Shown here: piece after piece, positions 53,979 through 62,117 of the stretch | Numbering within the stretch: the stretch's first letter is position 1 | How the letters are laid out: each line of letters begins with the position of its first letter | Source: Candidatus Anammoxibacter sp. | GTDB taxonomy: Bacteria > Planctomycetota > Brocadiia > Brocadiales > Anammoxibacteraceae | Assembly: GCA_021777105.1 (NCBI GenBank) | Contig: JAIQZQ010000012.1 | Coordinates: 28,302-92,301, forward strand | DNA length: 64,000 bases | Direction of reading: 5' to 3' | The notes under the pieces: generated by a model | The model's database searches: none | Told to the model about the DNA's origin: nothing | Seen by the model: only the letters and a program-made list of their open reading frames with translations | Position numbers and translations under genes: made by a program

Positions 53979-56831
53979 ATGAAAATTATGAGCGATTCAC
54001 AATCTTTGTTTTATAAGCAAAAAATAAGCCGCTTAAGCATCTGTTTTTTTTTGTTTGTGCCCATGTTTGTTATTTTAAGTAATTTTGTTTTTACGAACGG
54101 ATGTTTTGCCGGTGAAAATGCCGCAGGTTCGCCGGAGAATGTAAATATTATAAAAGGTAATGGCGGTCACACCGGTTATGACATTTTTCTCGAAATGCCA
54201 AAAGAAGGATTTGAGGCCGGCAAGGATTCATTCATAAATCTTTCCGTTTGTTACAGCTCTTCATACGGTCGCGGCAAGAGCGCGGGCGATCCTGTTAAGA
54301 ATCTGCAAAAAGTCTACGACAGGATTATGGAAGTATTTATTGTCTCTGTGGATTTTGACCATTTTGCGCATACAAGACCTGAAGATTTCAGGATTATAAC
54401 TAAGGAAGTAAAGAGGTCGGGATCATTTATGATTAAGCATGTTTTTCCATTCGCCGGCTTCTACAGGCTTGTCGCTTCCGTTTCACACAGAGGGCAGATG
54501 GTATACAAGCATTTTAATATTGTGATAAAAGGCAAACCAAAGACTGCCGCGAAAGAACAAAAAATTTATATGTCTAAGAGTGATGCTTCCGGGAGTTTTG
54601 ATGACCACAATGTTACATTGAATATAAAACCGTTTCCAATTGTTGAAAAAAGAAAAATAGAGCTGAATTATTATTTAAAAAATGATAAAGGCAAAGATGT
54701 TGATGATCTAGAGATTTTTATGGGATCGGAAATGCATTTCATAGCCTTTAGCGAAGATATGCGGCATTTTGGTTATAGTAAACCAAAGCCGCCTAAAAGC
54801 AAGCCCGGCACTATTTTGATTGCTCCGGCCATGAAGACAGAGATGTGTTACGGCACAGGCATTTTGCGGGAAATATCCCGAGAAGGCAAGTTGTTAATAG
54901 AGCATGGCAAGGTTAAAGGTCTGCTGCCTGCGGGAAAATATCCTTTTAAGATAAACGATCCGGAAGCTCTGGAAAAAGTTGAAGTTGGCGATTGGGTAGA
55001 ATTCTGGGTTGTTAACAAACCTGATACCAGCATTGCAATAACAAGGATAGAGCCGTTGGCGACCGTGCCGTCAGGGGATGAGAAGGGGATTTATGACTGG
55101 GCCGGCAATTTAGCCCTTTATGGAGGCCCTGTTATTCCCGTTGAATTTGTATTTCCCGCCAAGGGCAATTATGCGGTGTTTAGCCAATTTATGCGCGCCG
55201 GCAAGGTTGTTACAACCAGATTTTTTGTCAATGTAAAGTCTGTTGGGGCGTTACAGACCGTTACGGGAGTTGGGGCGCAAAAGGATGATGATAAAGGCTT
55301 TGTTAAACTTTCACCGCAGGAACAAAACGGGAGAATGATTTACAGAAAGTCAAAAAGCCTTTCAGGCGCGCCGATTTATATTAAACAGGATGACGGCTCT
55401 AAAATAGTGGCGTCCGAGACTGGGATCACTTGTGTTGGTTGTCATGGCGAAGACGGCAGCGGTGGTCAGGAAGGCGGGGTGTTGACTTCAGATATTAGAT
55501 ATGTCTATTTGACAAAACCTTACGGCGTAACGCACCTTTCAGGCAGAAAACATCCTCCGTACAATGATGAGTTGTTAATGCGCGGCATTACGGAAGGTTT
55601 AGACCCGGCGGGCAATAAGCTTGACCCGACAATGGTTCGTTGGGAAATGAGCGATACCGATTTAAACGATCTTGTTTTGTACATTCACAGGCTAAGTGAA
55701 ATGGGTAAACCCGGCGTTACGGACAAGGTGGTAAGGGTTGGCTGCGTGCTTGATCTTTCAGGGCCGTTGCATGATACGGGCATGGCGGTAAAAGAGATGA
55801 TTGAAGCTGTGTTTGAAAAAATAAATAATAGCGGAAAGATATACGGCAGGTCTTTAAAGCTGGTGACTGCGGATGGAGGAAACGACCCGAGCAAGTCGTA
55901 TAGAGCCGCAAAACATCTTGTGGAAAATGAAAATATATTATGCTTTCTTGGGAATCTGGGCGAAGCGGCTCTGCGGGAAGTTGTGCCGTACATCGAAGAG
56001 AATGGCATACCTTTGCTTGCTCCCATGGCCCCGTCTTATCAATCAGGCGCAACGCTGACCAGGAATGTGTTTTATCTGTTTCCTTCAATTGAGTATCAAA
56101 CAAGGGTTCTTGTGGACCATGTAGTAAGGTCAAAGATAGGCAAAGCCGGCAAGCCAACCGTGGCTGCGTTCTATTCAAAAGACCAGTTTGGGCAAAGCGG
56201 ATTAAAGGCGGCAAAAGATCAACTGGCTCTTTATGGCGCTAAATTAACCGGCGAGATTGGGTATGAGTTCCAAAGCCTGGATGTCGCCAAAGTCGCGTCG
56301 AGCCTTGCTGAAATAAAAGCTGATGATGTGCTTGTCATTACCCCGGACGCTCGGATTATGTCCATAGTGGCGGAAGCGGACAGGCTTGGTTATTCGCCCA
56401 GATACTTATGCAATAATATGTTGATTATGCAAAATATTTTAAAAATACCAAAGGCCGGCGAACGGTTTCTGCTGACTCAGAATTTTAGTTTTGCCGGCAA
56501 TGAGAACCCAATGTGCGCTGAATTCCTTGAGCTTATTAGAACTGTTCCTTCCAGGCCGAAAAATGTGATGTTGCAGATTGCCTCGTTTGTCGGCGTAAAG
56601 CTGCTGGAAGAGGGATTAAGGCTGGCCGGCCGTGATTTAACCAGGAAGGCGTTTGTATCGGGCCTTGAACAGGTAGAGATGAGCACCGGCATGTTAGGCG
56701 TTGTGGCGTATAAGCCGGGCAAGCATGAAGGCGTTTCAGGTATTTTTCTTGTCGCGCCTGATGAGGGTGTTGGGAATTTTGTGCCTGTTACCAAGTGGTT
56801 AAGGCCCACGGAAAGAGACGGTTTGTTTTAA
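53979..56831 (+). CDS. Fusion: CusF-like copper domain, cytochrome c, periplasmic binding protein
   Basis: A 950-residue exported protein (signal segment LSICFFLFVPMFVILSNFVF). Residues ~50-270 hold two cupredoxin-like repeats with FDHFAHTRPEDF and MGSEMHFIAFSEDMRHFGYS, the latter rich in Met and His. Residues ~290-360 (GTGILREISREGKLLIEHGK ... VEVGDWVEFWVV) match the CusF copper-binding barrel. A single haem c motif Cys485-V-G-Cys488-His489 (CVGCHGEDGSGG) starts a short cytochrome c domain with axial-Met candidates. Residues ~583-950 are a type 1 periplasmic binding protein of the LivK/Leu-Ile-Val class (VRVGCVLDLSGPLHDTGMAV, IPLLAPMAPSYQSGATLTRN). No ABC permease is nearby, so sensing or redox coupling rather than transport is likely. 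The following gene starts inside its stop codon. Confidence 0.88.
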   Translation: MKIMSDSQSLFYKQKISRLSICFFLFVPMFVILSNFVFTNGCFAGENAAGSPENVNIIKGNGGHTGYDIFLEMPKEGFEAGKDSFINLSVCYSSSYGRGKSAGDPVKNLQKVYDRIMEVFIVSVDFDHFAHTRPEDFRIITKEVKRSGSFMIKHVFPFAGFYRLVASVSHRGQMVYKHFNIVIKGKPKTAAKEQKIYMSKSDASGSFDDHNVTLNIKPFPIVEKRKIELNYYLKNDKGKDVDDLEIFMGSEMHFIAFSEDMRHFGYSKPKPPKSKPGTILIAPAMKTEMCYGTGILREISREGKLLIEHGKVKGLLPAGKYPFKINDPEALEKVEVGDWVEFWVVNKPDTSIAITRIEPLATVPSGDEKGIYDWAGNLALYGGPVIPVEFVFPAKGNYAVFSQFMRAGKVVTTRFFVNVKSVGALQTVTGVGAQKDDDKGFVKLSPQEQNGRMIYRKSKSLSGAPIYIKQDDGSKIVASETGITCVGCHGEDGSGGQEGGVLTSDIRYVYLTKPYGVTHLSGRKHPPYNDELLMRGITEGLDPAGNKLDPTMVRWEMSDTDLNDLVLYIHRLSEMGKPGVTDKVVRVGCVLDLSGPLHDTGMAVKEMIEAVFEKINNSGKIYGRSLKLVTADGGNDPSKSYRAAKHLVENENILCFLGNLGEAALREVVPYIEENGIPLLAPMAPSYQSGATLTRNVFYLFPSIEYQTRVLVDHVVRSKIGKAGKPTVAAFYSKDQFGQSGLKAAKDQLALYGAKLTGEIGYEFQSLDVAKVASSLAEIKADDVLVITPDARIMSIVAEADRLGYSPRYLCNNMLIMQNILKIPKAGERFLLTQNFSFAGNENPMCAEFLELIRTVPSRPKNVMLQIASFVGVKLLEEGLRLAGRDLTRKAFVSGLEQVEMSTGMLGVVAYKPGKHEGVSGIFLVAPDEGVGNFVPVTKWLRPTERDGLF

Positions 56832-58633
56832 TGAGGATATTTGAATTAACGTTTTTCAGAAGGTTTGCATTAGATTTTAGATTATGCGCGTATTGCGTTC
56901 TATGCGCTATGTTTTTGCTTTGCGCCGATTACAGAGAAGTGGATGCGCATGGTTCGGACAAAAGCTCTCATGTGGACGAAAAGGATCTGCCGGCTATTGA
57001 TTTTAGCGCATCCGGCGCCTCGCAGCCGTTTCCCGCAAATCAGGTTGAAAATAATGTGGCTGTAGAATTTAAATATAAATTGTTGCCGAAAGAGAGGGCC
57101 GGCTTTGAGAATGAGTTGTCAAAGTTAATCTCGTCTTTTAAAACACAGGGTAATCAGGGCGGCGTTGGCAAAAATGAAGCCGGAGCAAATAGCGGTTTAT
57201 TTAAAAATAAACAATCAAACAGTTCTCCTTTGCCGGTTCCGGCCGGGCAGGATGTGGCTTTGATATTTAAAGTCTCAGACGCTACTATGAACTGGCCGAT
57301 TCAGGGGCAGGGATATGTGCCGGACACGCCTATTAGGTTTGCTCCGGACAAGGGGAATATTAATTATTCCAAAAGGCAAATTATCAAGCGCGCGAAAATA
57401 TACGGCGGCCATTTTCCAATGGACGAATACACTTATTTTTTCGTTTTGAACAGCTCTGACGGCACTGTAAGCGTGGTTGACGCCTCAAGCCTTTACACCG
57501 GAACGCCGATAGCTATCTTGCCTCTTTGCAAAAAACATAAAAATTGCAAGGGCATTGACATAGACCTTGAGTGGTTGGGACGCTACGCTTATGTTACATT
57601 GGATTGCGATGCTGTCGCGGTTATAGATTGCATGCGCCTTGAGGTTGTCGACAGGATTAAGGTTGGAAGCAAACCGTTTCATGTGTTTGTTCAGCCCGAC
57701 GGTAAATTTGCCTGGGTGTGCAACGACGGCGACGCAACCGTGACAATTATTGACGCCGTAGAGAGGAAAGTCGTTAAAGTTGCTTCTGTGGGAAAGGGGC
57801 ATCATGAAATAGCGTTTTCAGGTGATAGCCGCTATGCCTGCGTTACCAATCAGGGCGACGACAACGTTTCCATTATTGACGTCTACACATTGTCTGTTGT
57901 TGGCAATATAAAAGTAGGGAAACAACCTCATGGCGTAGGTTTTTCAAAATTAAGCGGGTTTATGTATGTCGCAAATGAAGGCTCCGGCACGGTTTCTGTT
58001 GTTGATCCTAAATCATTGTCAATGGTTAATACGATCAAAGCCGGCAAAGGGGTAAGGACGGTGAAATTCGGCCCTGATCCAAGATGGGGTTTTGCGCCGA
58101 ATAAACAAGATGATACGTGCTCAATGATAGACGTTACAAGAGATTTCGTATATGAAACTCTTGAGACCGGAACCGAGCCGGACGACGTGACGTTTGTGCC
58201 GGGATGGGTGTTTATCAGAAGTTACGGCAGCGCGGATTTGACTACCGTCAGCATAAGAAACCTTGATTTAAAAGCCACGGTGCCTTTAGGATATAAAAAG
58301 CCGTCCGATGCTGATTTGCCTATGGGCCATATATCTATTGTTACTCATGGAGACGGGCATTCAGTGTTGGCTCCAAGCCCGGTGGGCCGAGCGGTCTATA
58401 GATACGCCCCGGGAGGCGACGCAGCCGCGGGAGGCACGGTGCCGACTCAGGCGTTTAATACACAGGCAAATGGAGCTTCCGATTTGGCGGTGTATTATCG
58501 CGGGTTAAAAGAGGTTTCAAGCGGCGTGTATTTGCGTGTGGCCAGATTTCATCAGGCCGGCCGTTACGAGATCGCTTTTTATATAGACAATCCTGAATTA
58601 ACCGCATGCTTTGAGCTTCAGGTTGTTGAATGA
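56831..58633 (+). CDS. Secreted seven-blade YVTN propeller protein A
   Basis: The start at 56831 overlaps the previous stop (TAATG), so translation is coupled; the frame is open further upstream. The 600-residue product has an export segment (CAYCVLCAMFLLCADYREV), a ~180-residue N-terminal beta domain (NNVAVEFKYKLLPKERAGFE, AGQDVALIFKVSDATMNWPI), a seven-blade YVTN propeller (e.g. YACVTNQGDDNVSIIDVYTL, FMYVANEGSGTVSVVDPKSL), and a C-terminal beta domain (YYRGLKEVSSGVYLRVARFH, IDNPELTACFELQV). The same three-part architecture recurs in the protein at 60490. YVTN propellers with cytochrome cd1-like folds exist, but no haem ligands are obvious here. A partner for the copper/haem fusion is inferred from coupling. 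Confidence 0.88.
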   Translation: MRIFELTFFRRFALDFRLCAYCVLCAMFLLCADYREVDAHGSDKSSHVDEKDLPAIDFSASGASQPFPANQVENNVAVEFKYKLLPKERAGFENELSKLISSFKTQGNQGGVGKNEAGANSGLFKNKQSNSSPLPVPAGQDVALIFKVSDATMNWPIQGQGYVPDTPIRFAPDKGNINYSKRQIIKRAKIYGGHFPMDEYTYFFVLNSSDGTVSVVDASSLYTGTPIAILPLCKKHKNCKGIDIDLEWLGRYAYVTLDCDAVAVIDCMRLEVVDRIKVGSKPFHVFVQPDGKFAWVCNDGDATVTIIDAVERKVVKVASVGKGHHEIAFSGDSRYACVTNQGDDNVSIIDVYTLSVVGNIKVGKQPHGVGFSKLSGFMYVANEGSGTVSVVDPKSLSMVNTIKAGKGVRTVKFGPDPRWGFAPNKQDDTCSMIDVTRDFVYETLETGTEPDDVTFVPGWVFIRSYGSADLTTVSIRNLDLKATVPLGYKKPSDADLPMGHISIVTHGDGHSVLAPSPVGRAVYRYAPGGDAAAGGTVPTQAFNTQANGASDLAVYYRGLKEVSSGVYLRVARFHQAGRYEIAFYIDNPELTACFELQVVE

Positions 58634-58710
58634 TTATTTTTTAGTTATTTTAATAAGGGCTCGGAAAAAAAGTCCAGATTATTTCTTTCTGAGTCCTAAA
58701 GGAGCGCAAA

Positions 58711-59406
58711 ATGAAAATTATTTTAAACTATTGCGCGGTTTCAGCGGTTGTTTTTGCTTTGGCCGCCCCGGCCATGTTTTTTGCGGCGTCCGGCGCTGTT
58801 GACGGCAATGAAGTTAAATCCGAAGCTCCGCAAAAAGCCGCGAAAGAGAAAAAAGGCGCTTGTTGCGAAGAAAAAGCGGCTGCCGCGGCTGAAGTAAAAA
58901 CAGTCAACTCACAATATTTAGACCTGCCTGATATTCCAAATATTACCATGTTTAATCAGGATGGAAAAAGGGCGCGGGTTTATGACATCTTAAAGGGTAA
59001 AATAACCGTAATTAATTTCATATACACCTCATGCACCAGTGTATGCCAGATATTGACTTCAAACTTCCGTCAGCTTGAGAAGGCGCTTGACGTCATTGAT
59101 AAAGACTCCGAGGTCCAACTAGTCTCAATATCAATCGATCCGGACACCGACACTCCGGCCAGATTGCGCCAATATGCTGAAAAACAGAGGATAGATCTTT
59201 CAAGATGGACGCTGTTGGTAAGCAGTCTTAACTCAATTGAGAAGCTATCCCGTTCTCTGGGTTTTTCAAATCTTGATAAAAGCACCCATGCCCCCGGAGT
59301 GGTGATTTGGGATGATATAGACAAAAAATGGCAACGCTTTGTGGGCATAACTCCGGCTCACATATTATCAAAAGAGATAGCTAAATTGCCTGCGGTTAAG
59401 GAGTGA
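58711..59406 (+). CDS. SCO1/SenC copper-chaperone-type thioredoxin-fold protein
   Basis: A 231-residue exported protein: signal segment (AVVFALAAPAMFFAASGAVD), then an Ala/Lys-rich linker with an extra Cys pair (KGACCEEKAA). The Sco core has the copper-binding Cys108-x3-Cys112 in FIYTSCTSVCQIL and the conserved distal His193 in KSTHAPGVVIWDD, with SISIDPDTDTP. Sco proteins deliver copper to, or reduce, the CuA site of cytochrome oxidase; no cox genes are present, so delivery to the nearby multicopper oxidase or CusF domain is plausible. The gene is 77 bases after the propeller gene, with a good GGAGCGC ribosome site, and is probably in the same operon. Confidence 0.93.
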   Translation: MKIILNYCAVSAVVFALAAPAMFFAASGAVDGNEVKSEAPQKAAKEKKGACCEEKAAAAAEVKTVNSQYLDLPDIPNITMFNQDGKRARVYDILKGKITVINFIYTSCTSVCQILTSNFRQLEKALDVIDKDSEVQLVSISIDPDTDTPARLRQYAEKQRIDLSRWTLLVSSLNSIEKLSRSLGFSNLDKSTHAPGVVIWDDIDKKWQRFVGITPAHILSKEIAKLPAVKE

Positions 59407-59524
59407 TTTTTTTGTGTTAGTTAATCAATAAGCTAGGTTGGGTTATATCTTTGTTGATATCTGTTATTTATCTTTGTAGACCGCTAAATGATTATTTTAT
59501 AGTAGTTGTAAATAAGGTGAGGAA

Positions 59525-60439
59525 TTGAAGATACGCAATCCACATGATCTATTCTTTAAAGAAATTTTTTCAGACAAAGAAAATGTAGTAGATCTTATAG
59601 AAGGTGTATTTCCAAAAAAGTTGAAGAGAAATCTTTTAGTGTACAATCTTGTTTTAGATAATAATTCTTATATTGATGAAGAGTTAAAAAGCAGTTATTC
59701 GGATATTGTGTATAATTGCGCTTATAAAGGCAAAGCGGAAATAAAAGTTTCATTATTGTTTGAGCATAAAAGCGGGATAGTGGATCATCCGCATTTACAA
59801 TTATTAAAGTATATGTTGAATATTTGGAATACAAATCTAAAGCAGAATATAGGTTTTATTCCTGTAATTCCTGTTATTTTATACCATGGAAAAGGAACAT
59901 GGGATAAGAGACGGTTTGAAGAATATTTTAAAAATATTGATAGAAATTTATTATGTTACATACCGGAGTTTAGCTATGTGCTTGTAGATTTATCTGATTT
60001 TAGGGATGATGAAATAAAGTTTGAAATATTTAACAGGGTGTCTACAAAAATAACATGCCTTTTCTTGAAAAACATATTTGATGAGAAGGTATTACGGAAA
60101 TATTTGCAAGATTTTTTGATGTTAGGCAAATTGTATTATGAGGAAGAGAAGGGGCTAAAGTTTCTTGAAAGCGTACTAAGATATATTTATAACGCTACTG
60201 ATATAGCGTCGGAAGACGTTATAAATGTTACAAAAGAAATTTCTTTTAAGGGAGGTGAGATAGCTATGACAACAGCAATGAAATTAAGAAAAGAAGGTAA
60301 AAGAGAAGGTAAAAGAGAAGAAAAAAACGAGATAGTTGTAGATCTTTTTAATAAGGAAAATTGGCCGTTGGAAAAGATAGCGCGTTTTTTAAAAGTAGAT
60401 ATTAAATTTGTTAGAAACGCTTTAGAGGGAAAGAAATAG
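59525..60439 (+). CDS. Rpn-family recombination-promoting nuclease / putative transposase
   Basis: A TTG start at 59525 immediately follows the ribosome site AAGGTGAGGAA. The 304-residue product begins MKIRNPHDLFFKEIFSDKEN and has the PD-(D/E)XK core SSYSDIVYN ... KVSLLFEHKS with VDHPHLQLLKYM, and FIPVIPVILYHGKGTWD, all hallmarks of RpnA-like proteins. The C-terminus has a short charged repeat (LRKEGKREGKREEK) and a helix-turn-helix-like NWPLEKIARFLKVDIKFVRN. It interrupts the run of envelope genes between SCO and the second YVTN protein and is less GC-rich than they are, which suggests independent acquisition. No terminal inverted repeats were seen. Confidence 0.88.
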   Translation: MKIRNPHDLFFKEIFSDKENVVDLIEGVFPKKLKRNLLVYNLVLDNNSYIDEELKSSYSDIVYNCAYKGKAEIKVSLLFEHKSGIVDHPHLQLLKYMLNIWNTNLKQNIGFIPVIPVILYHGKGTWDKRRFEEYFKNIDRNLLCYIPEFSYVLVDLSDFRDDEIKFEIFNRVSTKITCLFLKNIFDEKVLRKYLQDFLMLGKLYYEEEKGLKFLESVLRYIYNATDIASEDVINVTKEISFKGGEIAMTTAMKLRKEGKREGKREEKNEIVVDLFNKENWPLEKIARFLKVDIKFVRNALEGKK

Positions 60440-60489
60440 TTGATATGATTTTGCGCTTTTTTACAAACAATTTCAAAGCAGTTAAATGT

Positions 60490-62085
60490 ATGATACATAG
60501 AGAGAAGATTATAACTTATTTATTAACGTTAATTGTCGTTTTTGCCTTCCATGGTTTTAACAATGCTTATGGCGAGCAGGATTTGTCTTCTGGAAAGGCA
60601 GGAATAAAGTTGCCTCCTTCGAGGTTTGTTGAAAACGGCGTTTCAATTGAGTTTAACGCCAGGCCGTTTAATAATGGAGTTAAACAAAAAGGCGGAAAGG
60701 GGAATACGGGAATCCGCGCGGGAGACGAAGTCAAACTTGAGTTTGTTGTGACCGACGCTCACACCGGAGTTCCTTTAAAAGGTATGGCTCCCGATTCGAT
60801 CACAAAACGCAGTTTAGTGGCTACAACTCAAAAAGGAGTTGAAGAAGCTATGATATATATCAGGACAAGAGCCGTTAAACGCGGGCGTATGAACGCCGGG
60901 CACCCGCCTTTGATGGAGAGCTCATACATAATGTGCCTGAATGTTGAGGACAATACCATTGCTGTTATAAATCCTTTTATGAAGCCAAAAACAGTGGTTA
61001 AAACTATTGAGTTGGGCGAGCAGGGCGTTGATCTATGTATGGCCGAACAAGGCGCCTACCTTTATATAACATGCAAATCAGGCAAGGTTTTGGTTATGGA
61101 TTGCGCAAGGTTGAAGTTGTCAGGCAGCATTAAAGTAGGCAAAAATCCGCATCATATAGAGTTGCAGCCCGATGAAAAATACGTTTGGGTCGGCAACGAC
61201 GGGGACGGGACGGTAAGCGTTATAGACCATGAAACCGGATCGCTGGTTAAGAATATAAAAGTTGGAAACGGTCACCATGAATTTGCGTTTACGGATGACA
61301 GCCTTCTTGCGTTTGCGACAAACCGCGACGATAACAGCCTTTCAATTATTGATATCTTTAAACTTAAAGTCGTTCAGACGGTAAAAACAGGGGACCGTCC
61401 GCATGGGGTGGCGTATTCAACTCTCGGCAAATATGTTTATACGGCAAACGAAGGATCCGGAGATGTCACTGTTTACGATGTTATAAACAAAAATGTTGTT
61501 CAAACCATCAAAACCGAAGCGGGAACCCGCGCTATCAGGTTTAGCGATGACGAGAGATACGGTTTTGCTGTTAACAAAATGAGCAACTCCGTCTCGGTAA
61601 TCGACATTGGCAAAAACAAGGTCGTTAAAACCGTGCCGACAGGCATCAGGCCCGAAAGCGTTATTTTTTCGTCCAAATACGCTTATGTGCGCAATGTCGG
61701 CAGCCCGGACGTTACTATCATAAAGCTGGAAGGTTTTGAACGCGTGGGCGATATTCCCGTGGGGTTTGAGCCTCCAAACTCCGTGGAGCTTGAAGAGGGA
61801 CATCTAGACATAGGCGATTCATTTGCCGCCATTATCCCTGACCCGGTTGATGGCTTTGTGTACACTATTATGTTTGGCGATAAAGAGACATCTTTTAAAT
61901 ACAAATTTGTCGGCAAAGGTCCTGCCAAGGTCGAGTTTTACTGGCGCGGGCTTAAAGAGGTTGCCCCCGGCGTATATTCGCGAATTTTAAAATTTGACAA
62001 ACCTGGGTTCCATTCTGTAGGATTTTACATCGGCAACCCAGAGCTCGCCGCTGGGTTTGGTATTTATGTAAACCCAAGTCAATAA
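60490..62085 (+). CDS. Secreted seven-blade YVTN propeller protein B (paralogue of the gene at 56831)
   Basis: The start is uncertain: 60445 is in frame, but the ATG at 60490 gives a better signal peptide (MIHREKIITYLLTLIVVFAF). The N-terminal beta domain (RFVENGVSIEFNARPFNNGV, AGDEVKLEFVVTDAHTGVPL), a seven-blade propeller (YVWVGNDGDGTVSVIDHETG, LAFATNRDDNSLSIIDIFKL, YVYTANEGSGDVTVYDVINK) and the C-terminal domain (YWRGLKEVAPGVYSRILKFD, IGNPELAAGFGIYV) parallel protein A throughout, so the two arose by duplication. The function is unknown and presumably similar; the two may form alternative or paired subunits. It is followed after 32 bases by the VKOR-DsbA fusion. Confidence 0.88.
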   Translation: MIHREKIITYLLTLIVVFAFHGFNNAYGEQDLSSGKAGIKLPPSRFVENGVSIEFNARPFNNGVKQKGGKGNTGIRAGDEVKLEFVVTDAHTGVPLKGMAPDSITKRSLVATTQKGVEEAMIYIRTRAVKRGRMNAGHPPLMESSYIMCLNVEDNTIAVINPFMKPKTVVKTIELGEQGVDLCMAEQGAYLYITCKSGKVLVMDCARLKLSGSIKVGKNPHHIELQPDEKYVWVGNDGDGTVSVIDHETGSLVKNIKVGNGHHEFAFTDDSLLAFATNRDDNSLSIIDIFKLKVVQTVKTGDRPHGVAYSTLGKYVYTANEGSGDVTVYDVINKNVVQTIKTEAGTRAIRFSDDERYGFAVNKMSNSVSVIDIGKNKVVKTVPTGIRPESVIFSSKYAYVRNVGSPDVTIIKLEGFERVGDIPVGFEPPNSVELEEGHLDIGDSFAAIIPDPVDGFVYTIMFGDKETSFKYKFVGKGPAKVEFYWRGLKEVAPGVYSRILKFDKPGFHSVGFYIGNPELAAGFGIYVNPSQ

Positions 62086-62117
62086 ATGTAAGCAACTATT
62101 TTATTTAAGAAAAAGAT

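Noticed and set aside
53979..56831. Substrate-binding subunit of an ABC amino-acid transporter
   Set aside because: Only the C-terminal third matches; haem c and CusF-like domains precede it and no permease or ATPase genes are adjacent.
59525..60439. Complete insertion sequence around the Rpn gene
   Set aside because: No terminal inverted repeats or target-site duplications could be found by eye; called a single gene.
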